Counted from the stretch's first letter, positions 5,833 to 12,025 are shown. The stretch: DNA of 12,938 nucleotides from CAYHSW01 sp964431075 (GCA_964431075.1 CAYSID010000020.1:1-12938); one strand, 5' to 3'. Numbers and translations are program-made. The notes: generated from the sequence alone by a model not told the origin.

Positions 5833-5844
5833 ATTTGCTACTAT
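5816..5844 (+). promoter_or_regulatory. Promoter of the winged-helix regulator, TTGACA-N17-TACTAT
   Basis: TTGACA (5816-5821) is part of the first operator repeat and is 17 bp from TACTAT (5839-5844); TATACT at 5842-5847 is an alternative -10. The ATG at 5855 lies 10 or 7 nt further on, so the leader is a few nucleotides at most. Overlap with the operator suggests autoregulation. Confidence 0.65.
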
Positions 5845-5854
5845 ACTATAGGAT

Positions 5855-6772
5855 ATGAGTACAAAGTTTGTTTGCTCTAAGGAAACCGAAGCACAAAGAT
5901 TAATCCAAATTGCCGTTTATGTTGTCAATCGTTTCTGGCAGATTAAAGGGTTTTATCTCTTACCCCGAGATATTCCCGATTTTTCCGGCCGGGAAATTTA
6001 TTTTCCTGATTTTAATTACCCCAAATCATTTTGGGATGAAGCTAAAAGATTAGCCAAATTAGATTGGGTTGAGATGCCCCTGAAAACTAAAACGGAAGTA
6101 CAAATTCCCGATCCGCTCCCGCCAATCCCCCCGCTTGAATCCAAATGGAGAAAAGTTGAAAAGCAATTTTACATATTCTGCCGTGATACTTTTCCTGACA
6201 CTAAATTTGAGAATTATGAAATCTGGATTACAAGGTACAACAAGCTAAGCTCATTTACCCAAAATAAAGCCTGGGTTCATTTTGAGGCTGACGCCGGCGA
6301 CATTGCCGAAGCCATTTTGTCCGGCACTTTCCGCCAAAAGCACTTTACTGACGGTTACGCCTGGGAAGAATCGGAGGCGTTTGTTGATAACCTTATTTTA
6401 AGTTCAAAACTTCACAAACTGTTTCCCGGCTGGAAACCGACGCTTATGGGAATGCGGGCAAATTCAAAATATGCTTTGGAATCGAAAAATTATTTTACTA
6501 AATTGGGCTATGCGACAGAAATTAAAATTCCTGAGAATAAATTAACCCAAACTGAAGCAGAAATAATGGCCAGACTAAAAGTAAATAACGGCTCGGTTGT
6601 TGATTTTGAAACTATCGGGGATATCATTTGGAAAGAAGATGCCTGCGAGCGGTATTCCGAGTGGGCTATCGCCCAAACCATCCACCGCCTGCGTCAAAAA
6701 ATCCGGTCCCTTGGCGTAACGCCGGAGATTATTCAAACTAAAAGGGGCAAAGGGTATTATTTATTGAGTTAA
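5855..6772 (+). CDS. Transcription regulator: unknown N-terminal domain plus OmpR/PhoB-type winged helix
   Basis: Residues about 226-305 form a Trans_reg_C (OmpR/PhoB) winged helix: LTQTEAEIMARL, a spacer, then FETIGDIIWKED, the recognition-helix region AIAQTIHRLRQKIRSLG, and the terminal wing TKRGKGYYLLS. No receiver domain precedes it. The first 225 residues are an unrecognised domain with aromatic-rich segments (VNRFWQIKGFYLLPRDIPDF) and a proline-rich linker (about 83-99, DPLPPIPPLESKW), so the input signal is unknown. DNA-binding domains of this class bind 11-bp direct repeats, and two such repeat pairs flank this gene (5811-5832 and 7004-7025). The likely role is a local regulator of itself and the two small minus-strand genes on either side. 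Its stop overlaps the end of the convergent small frame by 3 bp. Confidence 0.82.
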   Translation: MSTKFVCSKETEAQRLIQIAVYVVNRFWQIKGFYLLPRDIPDFSGREIYFPDFNYPKSFWDEAKRLAKLDWVEMPLKTKTEVQIPDPLPPIPPLESKWRKVEKQFYIFCRDTFPDTKFENYEIWITRYNKLSSFTQNKAWVHFEADAGDIAEAILSGTFRQKHFTDGYAWEESEAFVDNLILSSKLHKLFPGWKPTLMGMRANSKYALESKNYFTKLGYATEIKIPENKLTQTEAEIMARLKVNNGSVVDFETIGDIIWKEDACERYSEWAIAQTIHRLRQKIRSLGVTPEIIQTKRGKGYYLLS

Positions 6773-6858
6773 GGGCCTCCCCCGTTTCCTAGAACGGTTT
6801 TCGCTAATGTTGCTCGCATGCAACGGTAAGCGTTCGCAAGATCAGTAAGGCCTGAAAT
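6769..6858 (-). other. Second small frame after the 35-aa gene, possible frameshifted continuation
   Basis: Directly after the stop of the 6976 gene, the neighbouring frame is open for about 35 codons to TAA at 6769-6771 and reads KRRRKIISGLTDLANAY, then RCMRATLAKTVLGN. It looks protein-like. It could be joined to the upstream gene if one A of the A5 run at 6875-6879 were absent (about 69 aa in total). Alternatively it could be separately translated from an ATT (6858) 6 nt behind a perfect AGGAGG. Neither is proven. The same DNA contains nested inverted repeats around 6803-6834. Confidence 0.4.
6782..6801 (+). terminator. Weak intrinsic terminator after the regulator gene
   Basis: CCGTT (6782-6786) and AACGG (6793-6797) can pair over a 6-nt loop and are followed by TTTT. 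The stem is only 5 bp, so efficiency is doubtful. Confidence 0.35.
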
Positions 6859-6868
6859 TATTTTCCTC

Positions 6869-6976
6869 CTACGCTTTTTCTACATTAGATAAAGATAGCG
6901 CCTGCTCTTTAATCATGTGAAGAGCAGCGTCATCACCGCCTGGTCCAAATACTGAGCTAAATGGTAACCCTTCCAT
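6869..6976 (-). CDS. Leaderless 35-aa small protein gene
   Basis: The ATG at 6976 lies 6 nt after a perfect TATAAT (6983-6988 on minus), the same geometry as malQ and glgA. It opens a 35-codon frame (MEGLPFSSVFGPGGDDAALH, then MIKEQALSLSNVEKA) ending in TAG. Upstream, two 11-bp repeats with TGTCAA core (7004-7025) cover the expected -35 position, suggesting activation by the neighbouring winged-helix regulator. The N-terminus is glycine-rich and the rest is an amphipathic helix. The function is unknown. The reading frame may continue in +1 frame beyond the A5 run to 6769, see the adjacent entry. The short length limits certainty; the promoter is the main support. Confidence 0.5.
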   Translation of the reverse strand: MEGLPFSSVFGPGGDDAALHMIKEQALSLSNVEKA

Positions 6977-6982
6977 AATCCC

Positions 6983-6988
6983 ATTATA
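6983..6988 (-). promoter_or_regulatory. -10 box of the 6976 small gene
   Basis: A perfect TATAAT on the minus strand sits 6 nt before the ATG at 6976 and 15 nt after the operator pair at 7004-7025. Confidence 0.6.
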
Positions 6989-7003
6989 TCTCAGTAAAAT
7001 AAT

Positions 7004-7025
7004 TTATCTTGACACTTTTTTGACA
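7004..7025. promoter_or_regulatory. Second tandem 11-bp operator (TGTCAAAAAAG-TGTCAAGATAA on minus)
   Basis: Plus-strand TTATCTTGACA (7004-7014) is followed directly by CTTTTTTGACA (7015-7025), so two TTGACA cores are exactly 11 bp apart, as at 5816 and 5827. The first unit is identical to the units at 5811-5832. It starts 5 bp from the end of abiEii and overlaps the -35 position of the leaderless 6976 gene. Confidence 0.65.
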
Positions 7026-7029
7026 AATG

Positions 7030-7773
7030 TTAAGAGGCTTGGGAGAGACGGGCAAGTTCGTCAGCAAGAAAGACTTTAGTTTGTTGAAGCAACCCATTTT
7101 TGACAAACCGCATTTTATCAGCGGTTAATAAGAAACCAAGATCTTGAACTAACAAATCCGAGGTAACTCGTTTTTCGACAAACTCTTTTAATTTTGTAAA
7201 AAATTGCTGCGGGTTTTGGCCGGTTCGCTCCAAAATAATTTCCGGCCTATACCTTTGCCCGGTTAAAAAAAAATAATGAATATCATAAACATCCCGGCCG
7301 GCCACAGTTTTATGCCTTTCATATCTCTCCATTAAAGCCATTAGTTTGTGAGAAAACATCGTTTCCACAGTTTGGCACCCTAAATACCTGTTTATCTCCG
7401 GTAATAAAACATTCTCATAAACATTGCTCTTATAATTTGTCCCAAGGGTATCAAATCTTAACGTATTTCTAGTATTTTCCACGGCCGGATATTTGAGAGT
7501 GTACTCAAGCACTTCTATGCTTTGATCTTTGATTTCCAAACCTAAAGTCGTAAATAATTTTTCAAAAATCGGTCGAAGCTCGATTATTTTTGATTCATCC
7601 ACGATATCAAAGTCCAAATCAACCGAGAACCGATCTAGAAAACCAAGCATTGAAGCGCAAGTCCCCCCTTTAAATCTTAAGTTTTGACTTAATTTCGCAT
7701 TATCGGCAACAGCCGTTAAGACTCTTAACAGCCATGACTTGTGGATGACATCTTTGGGATTAATTATTGTCAT
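7030..7773 (-). CDS. abiEii: AbiEii/MenT-type nucleotidyltransferase toxin
   Basis: The 247-aa protein has the DNA polymerase beta-like nucleotidyltransferase signature of the AbiEii toxin of type IV AbiE systems: RFKGGT (33-38) followed by RFSVDLDFDI, with metal-binding Asp52 and Asp54. Conserved downstream blocks are FSHKLMALMERYERHK and GRDVYDIHYF (Lys143, Arg160, Asp161, Asp164). Such toxins use a nucleotide to modify a cellular target; some homologues pyrimidylate tRNA acceptor stems, but the target here is unknown. The start ATG overlaps the stop of abiEi by 1 nt (TAATG) and is served by AAGGAGG ten nt upstream, a strong and, for this window, exceptional RBS that couples translation to the antitoxin. 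Confidence 0.9.
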   Translation of the reverse strand: MTIINPKDVIHKSWLLRVLTAVADNAKLSQNLRFKGGTCASMLGFLDRFSVDLDFDIVDESKIIELRPIFEKLFTTLGLEIKDQSIEVLEYTLKYPAVENTRNTLRFDTLGTNYKSNVYENVLLPEINRYLGCQTVETMFSHKLMALMERYERHKTVAGRDVYDIHYFFLTGQRYRPEIILERTGQNPQQFFTKLKEFVEKRVTSDLLVQDLGFLLTADKMRFVKNGLLQQTKVFLADELARLSQAS

Positions 7774-8303
7774 TAATAACCTACCTCCTTTTGAATCTCT
7801 GAAACTTTATCCCAGTTTATCAAACTCGCCCCGTCAAAGTAATAATTTTTACTAAAATAAAGTTTGTCGGCGACGGCCCGCTCCAAAGTGGCCTCAAAAT
7901 AATCCCCTTTTTGAATAATCCCCGCCGTTTGAAACAAAAATTTATCCTTTAATTGCTGAAAAATAAACCTGTTATCTTTCCAAAGAATCGTTTTTGACCT
8001 ATTAGAAATAAAAGTTGTGGCATAAATTACTTGATTAATTACCCCATGTCTTACAAAAATAGTTTCCAATGATAAATAGCAATAGTTGTGGTTCATAGCA
8101 ATAGCCACTTCAGTTGGGTCAAGTTTATCGAGCGGGATAACAGAATATAGTCCCCTTTGCACTTGGAATAAAATTCTTTTCTCCAAATAACGCGAAACTC
8201 GCATATGCAAGGTTTCCGGCCGGGTAATTCCCCACAAAAGGGCAAGGTCCTTTGTGTGGAACAGTCGCTTTCCTGTCTTTATTAGTTCACTCATACTATA
8301 CAT
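7773..8303 (-). CDS. abiEi: AbiEi-type antitoxin / transcription autorepressor
   Basis: The 176-aa protein fits AbiEi: an N-terminal winged helix (about residues 12-55, FHTKDLALLWGI and the RVSRYLEKRILFQVQRGLYSV wing) and a C-terminal antitoxin domain with the YLSLETIFVRHGVINQ block and LERAVADKLYF. AbiEi proteins repress their own operon by binding inverted repeats and counteract AbiEii. Here a perfect 20-bp palindrome covers the promoter and first codon (8295-8314). Two starts are possible: ATG 8303, inside the palindrome, or ATG 8294 just after it. The gene lies 37 nt downstream of glgA on the same strand but has its own TTGACA at 8335-8340. Confidence 0.88.
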   Translation of the reverse strand: MYSMSELIKTGKRLFHTKDLALLWGITRPETLHMRVSRYLEKRILFQVQRGLYSVIPLDKLDPTEVAIAMNHNYCYLSLETIFVRHGVINQVIYATTFISNRSKTILWKDNRFIFQQLKDKFLFQTAGIIQKGDYFEATLERAVADKLYFSKNYYFDGASLINWDKVSEIQKEVGY

Positions 8304-8340
8304 ATATGTATAGTTTAATGTAACTAAAAGCCATTGTCAA
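8295..8340 (-). promoter_or_regulatory. abiE promoter with perfect 20-bp palindromic operator
   Basis: TTGACA (minus, 8340-8335) abuts the glgA stop; TAAACT follows after 17 bp. The perfect palindrome ACTATACATATATGTATAGT (8295-8314) covers the region downstream of the -10 and the first ATG, well placed for autorepression by AbiEi. Confidence 0.7.
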
Positions 8341-9837
8341 CTACATTGTCTGCCTGAAGGCGGTCGGGGGGTTGGGAAGAAGAGCTTCGCGGCGAAACTT
8401 AATCACCCGGGAATACAGGTCAAGGTATTTTTCGGCCACTTTATCCCAAGAGAAGTTTTGGGCCATGACCCGTTTGACCAGTTTTTCCCACTCTTTTTTG
8501 TTTTTATAAAGTTCCAAAGCGCGAACAAGGGCAACCAGAAAGCTCATAGCGTTGAAGTCCTTGAAGGCAAACCCGGTACCAACTCCTCTCAATATATCAA
8601 AATCTATCACACTATCTGCTAATCCCCCCACCGCCCGAACCACCGGCACACACCCGTAGCGCATAGCTTCGATAACCACAATGCCGCCCGGTTCGTAGTA
8701 AGACGGTTGCAGTAAAATATCCGCTCCGGCAGCCAGTTTACGGGGCAATAGCGGGTCGTACATCAAATGCGTCCCTACCCGTCCGGAATAATCTTTTTCC
8801 AGTTGCAAAAAGAAATCCTTATAATGCTGTTCCGCGGGCCCAACAATTATAAATTGGATATCAAATTCGTCAAGCAAAAACTTGATCGTTTCTTTTATCA
8901 GATCGATCCCTTTTTGTCCGTCAAGCCGGCCCCAAAAAGTTACCAGCGGCACGTCCGGGTCCTGTTTGAAACCAAACTCCTTCTGCAGATTCTTTTTATT
9001 TTCGAGCCTGATATTTAAATTACCCGCCGTGTAATTTTTGGCAATTATCTTGTCCGTCTGAGGATTAAACTCCTTGTAGTCCAGACCGTTTAGCACACCG
9101 GAAATTTTGCCCCGCAATTCTTTAAATAAATTATGCAGTCCCCGCCCGAATTCCTCGGTGGTTATTTCCCGGGCATAGGTCTCGGACACGGTATTTACCA
9201 GATCCGAATAAATTACCCCCCGCTTGAGGGCGTTTTGTTTTATTAACCGTTCGTCAAAAAAAGAAACCAGAGGGGATTTGCCGTCGTCAAAGTCCATTTC
9301 CGAAGCGTGGGCAAAGTCAAAATTACCCTGATGAAGATTGTGGATTGAATACAGGAGAGCAATTTTGTTAAGCCGGGGATCGTCTTGAAACTCGGTGCGT
9401 AAATAATTGGCCAAATAACCGGTATGCCAGTCGTTAGTGTGAATCACCTCGGGAATAAATTCCCCGGTTTTAATAAATTCCAAAGCCGCTTTGGATAAAA
9501 GAGCAAAACGAACGTGATCGTCATTATAACCATAGACATTAGCCCTTTTTTCGTAATACTCCATATTTTCCAAAAAATAAACCGTCGGCTCCCCCTTACG
9601 GGCGTAAACTTTGACATTGGAGATTAGACCGTCCGTACCTAGTTTTTCATGAACCATTTCCATCGGGAATTTTTTTTCGTCAATAAGAGCGTATTTAGGG
9701 GTGAAAATCCGCACATCAACGCCGGCGTTTGACAAAGCACGGGGTAAAAAATAAGCCACTTGCGCTAATCCGCCAACGGTTGAAAACGGCGCCACTTCCG
9801 CCGAAACAAACAAGACCTTGAGATTTTTCGGAGTCAT
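8341..9837 (-). CDS. glgA: Glycogen synthase (GT5)
   Basis: The 498-aa GT5 enzyme would elongate alpha-1,4-glucan from ADP- or UDP-glucose. Landmarks are the N-terminal SAEVAPF, VGGLAQV, HTNDWHTGYL (His138), SGVLNGLDY, the GT-B hinge motif WGRLDGQKG (Arg304, Lys309), and the C-terminal PSYYEPGGIVVIEAM (Glu382) followed by GGLADSV. The lysine of the classical K-x-G-G-L donor-binding motif is replaced by threonine (Thr20 in STVGGL), which is unusual. There is no Shine-Dalgarno; TATAAT (9844-9849 on minus) ends 6 nt before the ATG, so the mRNA is probably leaderless. It is divergent from the HEPN gene with 17 bp between start codons and is followed by abiEi on the same strand. Confidence 0.93.
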   Translation of the reverse strand: MTPKNLKVLFVSAEVAPFSTVGGLAQVAYFLPRALSNAGVDVRIFTPKYALIDEKKFPMEMVHEKLGTDGLISNVKVYARKGEPTVYFLENMEYYEKRANVYGYNDDHVRFALLSKAALEFIKTGEFIPEVIHTNDWHTGYLANYLRTEFQDDPRLNKIALLYSIHNLHQGNFDFAHASEMDFDDGKSPLVSFFDERLIKQNALKRGVIYSDLVNTVSETYAREITTEEFGRGLHNLFKELRGKISGVLNGLDYKEFNPQTDKIIAKNYTAGNLNIRLENKKNLQKEFGFKQDPDVPLVTFWGRLDGQKGIDLIKETIKFLLDEFDIQFIIVGPAEQHYKDFFLQLEKDYSGRVGTHLMYDPLLPRKLAAGADILLQPSYYEPGGIVVIEAMRYGCVPVVRAVGGLADSVIDFDILRGVGTGFAFKDFNAMSFLVALVRALELYKNKKEWEKLVKRVMAQNFSWDKVAEKYLDLYSRVIKFRREALLPNPPTAFRQTM

Positions 9838-9854
9838 GCTACCATTATACCACC
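9838..9854. promoter_or_regulatory. Shared start region of glgA and the HEPN gene
   Basis: The 17 bp between the two divergent ATGs contain ATTATA (9844-9849), a perfect TATAAT for glgA. The overlapping CATTAT (9843-9848) lies 6 nt before the plus-strand ATG at 9855. One symmetric AT element seems to serve both directions. Confidence 0.55.
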
Positions 9855-10295
9855 ATGTCCTCCCGACTTGACAGCTTCTTAACTCCCGAGCTCAAATCCC
9901 TGCTTTCTGACGGCGAAAAACTACGGTTGTCTGCTATGAACAATGAACTCTCCGTTTCGGACTACTCATTTTTAGTCTTTAATTTCTCGAAAGCCTACGA
10001 AGGGTTTTTAAAATTATTATTTTTGCGAATGGGGCTGATCAGAAAACGGGAATATGAAGGCGATCACTGGCGGGTAGGAAAAGCCCTGTCTCCCAATATG
10101 CATCAGGTTTATGACCGGCTCGGTCCGGAAATGGCCGAGCGGCTTTGGCAAACCTGGAAACGAGGGCGCAACAGCGTTTTCCATTTTTACCCCCACCGTC
10201 TCCAGATGCTGACGCATCAGGAAGCTCTGGACATTATTGCCGAGATCTTAATGACCATGGAGTTTTGCCTTGACAGAACGACCCTTTCGCCCTAA
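9855..10295 (+). CDS. HEPN ribonuclease-like protein, similar to the RnlA toxin C-terminal domain
   Basis: The 146-aa protein has the block SVSDYSFLVFNFSKAYEGFLKLLF followed by GDHWRVGKALSP and KRGRNSVFHFYPH. Arg105-N-S-V-F-His110 is the RX4H HEPN active-site motif, and Glu49 in KAYEGF lies 56 residues before Arg105. From memory, E. coli RnlA (RNase LS) uses Glu258, Arg318 and His323, the same E...RX4H arrangement with similar spacing. I therefore read this as a stand-alone RnlA-like HEPN endoribonuclease domain, probably acting on mRNA or another RNA, in a toxin or anti-phage role. No RnlB-like partner is visible; the next gene is an AAA/DUF4143 ATPase. The start follows a weak -10 by 6 nt with no RBS. 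Confidence 0.72.
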   Translation: MSSRLDSFLTPELKSLLSDGEKLRLSAMNNELSVSDYSFLVFNFSKAYEGFLKLLFLRMGLIRKREYEGDHWRVGKALSPNMHQVYDRLGPEMAERLWQTWKRGRNSVFHFYPHRLQMLTHQEALDIIAEILMTMEFCLDRTTLSP

Positions 10296-10305
10296 AATAA
10301 GTTAT

Positions 10306-10332
10306 GTGCGTAAAAATGGATATTTTTCGCAC
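10306..10332 (+). other. Stem-loop between HEPN and ATPase genes
   Basis: GTGCG...AAAAAT and ATTTTT...CGCAC pair over 11 bp with one bulged T and a 4-nt loop (GGAT). No U-tract follows. A TACAAT (10333-10338) lies immediately downstream, so this may be an operator or an RNA structure at the ATPase leader. Confidence 0.4.
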
Positions 10333-10356
10333 TACAATGTATTTACTGCAGAAACC

Positions 10357-11520
10357 ATGGTGACAAACTTAATACGGGCGCAAAAAAGGGAAAGGGATAA
10401 AAAACTGGCAATTAAATATATCGGCCGGGAGCGGATTCCCGCTGTCCGAAAATACTTAGACACTCCTCTGATAAAAGTTGTCACCGGCCCGCGCCGATCC
10501 GGCAAGTCGGTGTTTTGTCTGGAATTACTAAAAAACAGCAACTTTGCCTATCTTGATTTTGACGAAAAAGAGCTGTTAAAAATCAGTGAAGAAAAAATAA
10601 TTTCCGGTCTAAAGGCTGTTTATCCGCAAGCAAAGTATTATTTATTTGACGAAATTCAAAACTACCCCGACTGGGAACTTTTCGTCAATAAACTTCAGCG
10701 CCGAGGTTACAATCTTGTTCTAACCGGTTCCAACGCCAAATTGCTCTCCGGTGAATTGGCCACCCATTTAACCGGCAGATATATGGATTTTACGGTTCTG
10801 CCTTTCAGTTTTCGCGAGTATTTATTGGCCAAACAAGGAAATATCGATGACTATCTGCTAACTGGCGGCTTCCCGGAAATCGTTACTCTTAATCTAAACC
10901 CGGCCGAATATTTACAAACTCTTTCTCGGGCAATTCTCTTTACCGATGTGGTCAAAAGACATTCCCTGCGCTTTTCCGGCCAAGTTGATGAATTAGCAAA
11001 ATACCTAGCCACAAATTTTTCCGGAGAAATAAGTTTTAATAAATTGCAAAAAGCGCTCAGCTTTAGGAGTTTTCATACGGTTAAAAACTATGTTTCCTAC
11101 CTTGAAGAATCGTTTCTGTTTTTTGTTTTAAACCGCTTTGATTATAAATTTAAAGAGCAACTGCGGGCTCCCCGAAAAATTTACCTGGTAGACAATGGGT
11201 TAGTCAAGGCGTTAAGTTTTGAATTCACTGAAAATCTGGGGAAACTTCTGGAAAACGCCGTTTTTCTTGAATTTATCCGCCGGGGTTTTATCCCCAACAA
11301 AACCCTGTTTTATTACCAAACCCGTACCGGCCGGGAAGTTGATTTTATCCTACGACGCGGTTACAAAGTTGAGTCGCTCATCCAAGTTTGCCATGATTTT
11401 TCCGATGAAAAAACCAAGGTCCGGGAAAAGGCGGCCTTAGAACAAGCCGGAAAAGAGCTTAATTGTAACAATTTTCAAATAATTACCAGCCGCTCGTCTA
11501 CCGACTGGTTCAGTCAATGA
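10357..11520 (+). CDS. AAA_14/DUF4143 family ATPase
   Basis: With the ATG at 10357 the protein has 387 aa. Walker A is GPRRSGKS (about 44-51), Walker B YLFDEIQ (95-101), and TGSNAKLL supplies the sensor region. PFSFREYL and LLTGGFPE are typical of this family. The C-terminal DUF4143 part has a PD-(D/E)XK-like core (Glu300 in LLENAVFLEF, Asp329 in GREVDFIL), but the usual E-x-K is QVC here, so nuclease activity is doubtful. The family role is unknown; members are common in archaea and CPR and have been linked with toxin-antitoxin-like functions. The frame is open back to a TTG at 10270 overlapping the HEPN gene, but family similarity begins after 10357, where ATG GTG follows. It probably shares regulation with the HEPN gene. 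Confidence 0.85.
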   Translation: MVTNLIRAQKRERDKKLAIKYIGRERIPAVRKYLDTPLIKVVTGPRRSGKSVFCLELLKNSNFAYLDFDEKELLKISEEKIISGLKAVYPQAKYYLFDEIQNYPDWELFVNKLQRRGYNLVLTGSNAKLLSGELATHLTGRYMDFTVLPFSFREYLLAKQGNIDDYLLTGGFPEIVTLNLNPAEYLQTLSRAILFTDVVKRHSLRFSGQVDELAKYLATNFSGEISFNKLQKALSFRSFHTVKNYVSYLEESFLFFVLNRFDYKFKEQLRAPRKIYLVDNGLVKALSFEFTENLGKLLENAVFLEFIRRGFIPNKTLFYYQTRTGREVDFILRRGYKVESLIQVCHDFSDEKTKVREKAALEQAGKELNCNNFQIITSRSSTDWFSQ

Positions 11521-11594
11521 TTATTAAGTTTTGCTTTCAAAACCAACAAGGGGAAAACCACCACGGCGACCCAATCTCCTGACCAGTGGCCGGT
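11514..11594 (-). pseudogene. Remnant of the 3' end of a second WecG/TagA-type gene
   Basis: The minus-strand frame ends VVVFPLLVLKAKLNNH-stop, matching the end of the downstream-oriented glycosyltransferase (FPIFPWLVFKAKLHGH-stop). Over the 32 bp starting at AAGTTTTGC (11526-11557 against 12034-12065) 28 bases agree. Two of the four differences are synonymous and two are W/L and F/L, so it is an old coding duplicate. The frame is closed by a stop at 11595-11597 and has no start. It overlaps the stop of the ATPase gene. Confidence 0.65.
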
Positions 11595-11606
11595 CTACAA
11601 GAATCA

Positions 11607-11981
11607 TCAATTACATGTGGGATCTTCAAAGACAAAACTGACCCCGCCATAAAGAGTGGTAACTTTTCCGGTTTTCGGATCAGTTTCTATTCCAACTATC
11701 TGTTGGTGCATGCTTTCAACTATTCTTGGTCCTTCAGGAGTCATGAAACGACGACTATCCGTCGAGGCCATCCTGTCAACCTCAATAACATTGAAAACAC
11801 GTCCTGCCATAACATAAAGCCTTTGCCCACCTTCGGTAAGAAATATTGTAACCGAGCCAACCTGTCCCCACTGCCCCGCAAGAAGTTCCACCCCCACAGC
11901 CGAAACGCAAGCCGGAGGCGGATTTGCAAGACGCCACAAGATTTCTGCCCGAATATCACCACTACCACCTTCTGGAAGCAT
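11607..11981 (-). CDS. Orphan 124-aa protein
   Basis: I do not recognise a family. From ATG 11981 the protein begins MLPEGGSGDIRAEILWRL. It continues with what look like short beta strands and turns (VGSVTIFLTEGGQRLYVMAG, VFNVIEVDRM, QIVGIETDPKTGKVTTLYGG, VSFVFED), suggesting a small beta-rich domain. An upstream TTG at 12020 would add MTRTLLCVTIGLY, a short hydrophobic stretch that could act as a signal peptide. However, that TTG is the first triplet of a TTGACA -35 box, so I prefer the ATG. It lies just after the glycosyltransferase on the same strand and before the remnant of its duplicate, that is, inside a rearranged spot. Minus is preferred over the overlapping plus-strand frame, which is basic and low in quality. 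Confidence 0.55.
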   Translation of the reverse strand: MLPEGGSGDIRAEILWRLANPPPACVSAVGVELLAGQWGQVGSVTIFLTEGGQRLYVMAGRVFNVIEVDRMASTDSRRFMTPEGPRIVESMHQQIVGIETDPKTGKVTTLYGGVSFVFEDPTCN

Positions 11982-11991
11982 ATATAAGCCT

Positions 11992-12020
11992 ATAGTAACA
12001 CATAATAAGGTTCGTGTCAA
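11992..12020 (-). promoter_or_regulatory. Promoter TTGACA-N17-TACTAT of the 11981 gene
   Basis: On minus, TTGACA (12020-12015) is 17 bp from TACTAT (11997-11992), and the ATG follows 10 nt later. The same -10 variant and distance occur at the winged-helix regulator (5839-5844). Confidence 0.6.
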
Positions 12021-12025
12021 TGGCC

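Noticed and set aside
8335..8350. TGTCAA...TGTC pair near the abiE promoter as a third operator for the winged-helix regulator
   Set aside because: The cores are 12 bp, not 11 bp, apart and the second is incomplete; the TTGACA on minus is better explained as the abiE -35.
10270..10356. TTG start for the ATPase overlapping the HEPN gene
   Set aside because: The extra 29 residues show no family similarity and cover a stem-loop and a -10-like box; ATG 10357 fits the family better, although the overlap form is not excluded.
11586..11987. Plus-strand 133-codon frame opposite the 124-aa orphan
   Set aside because: Its composition is basic and low in quality, it has no promoter, and the minus-strand frame has a TTGACA-17-TACTAT promoter and more natural strand/turn patterns.
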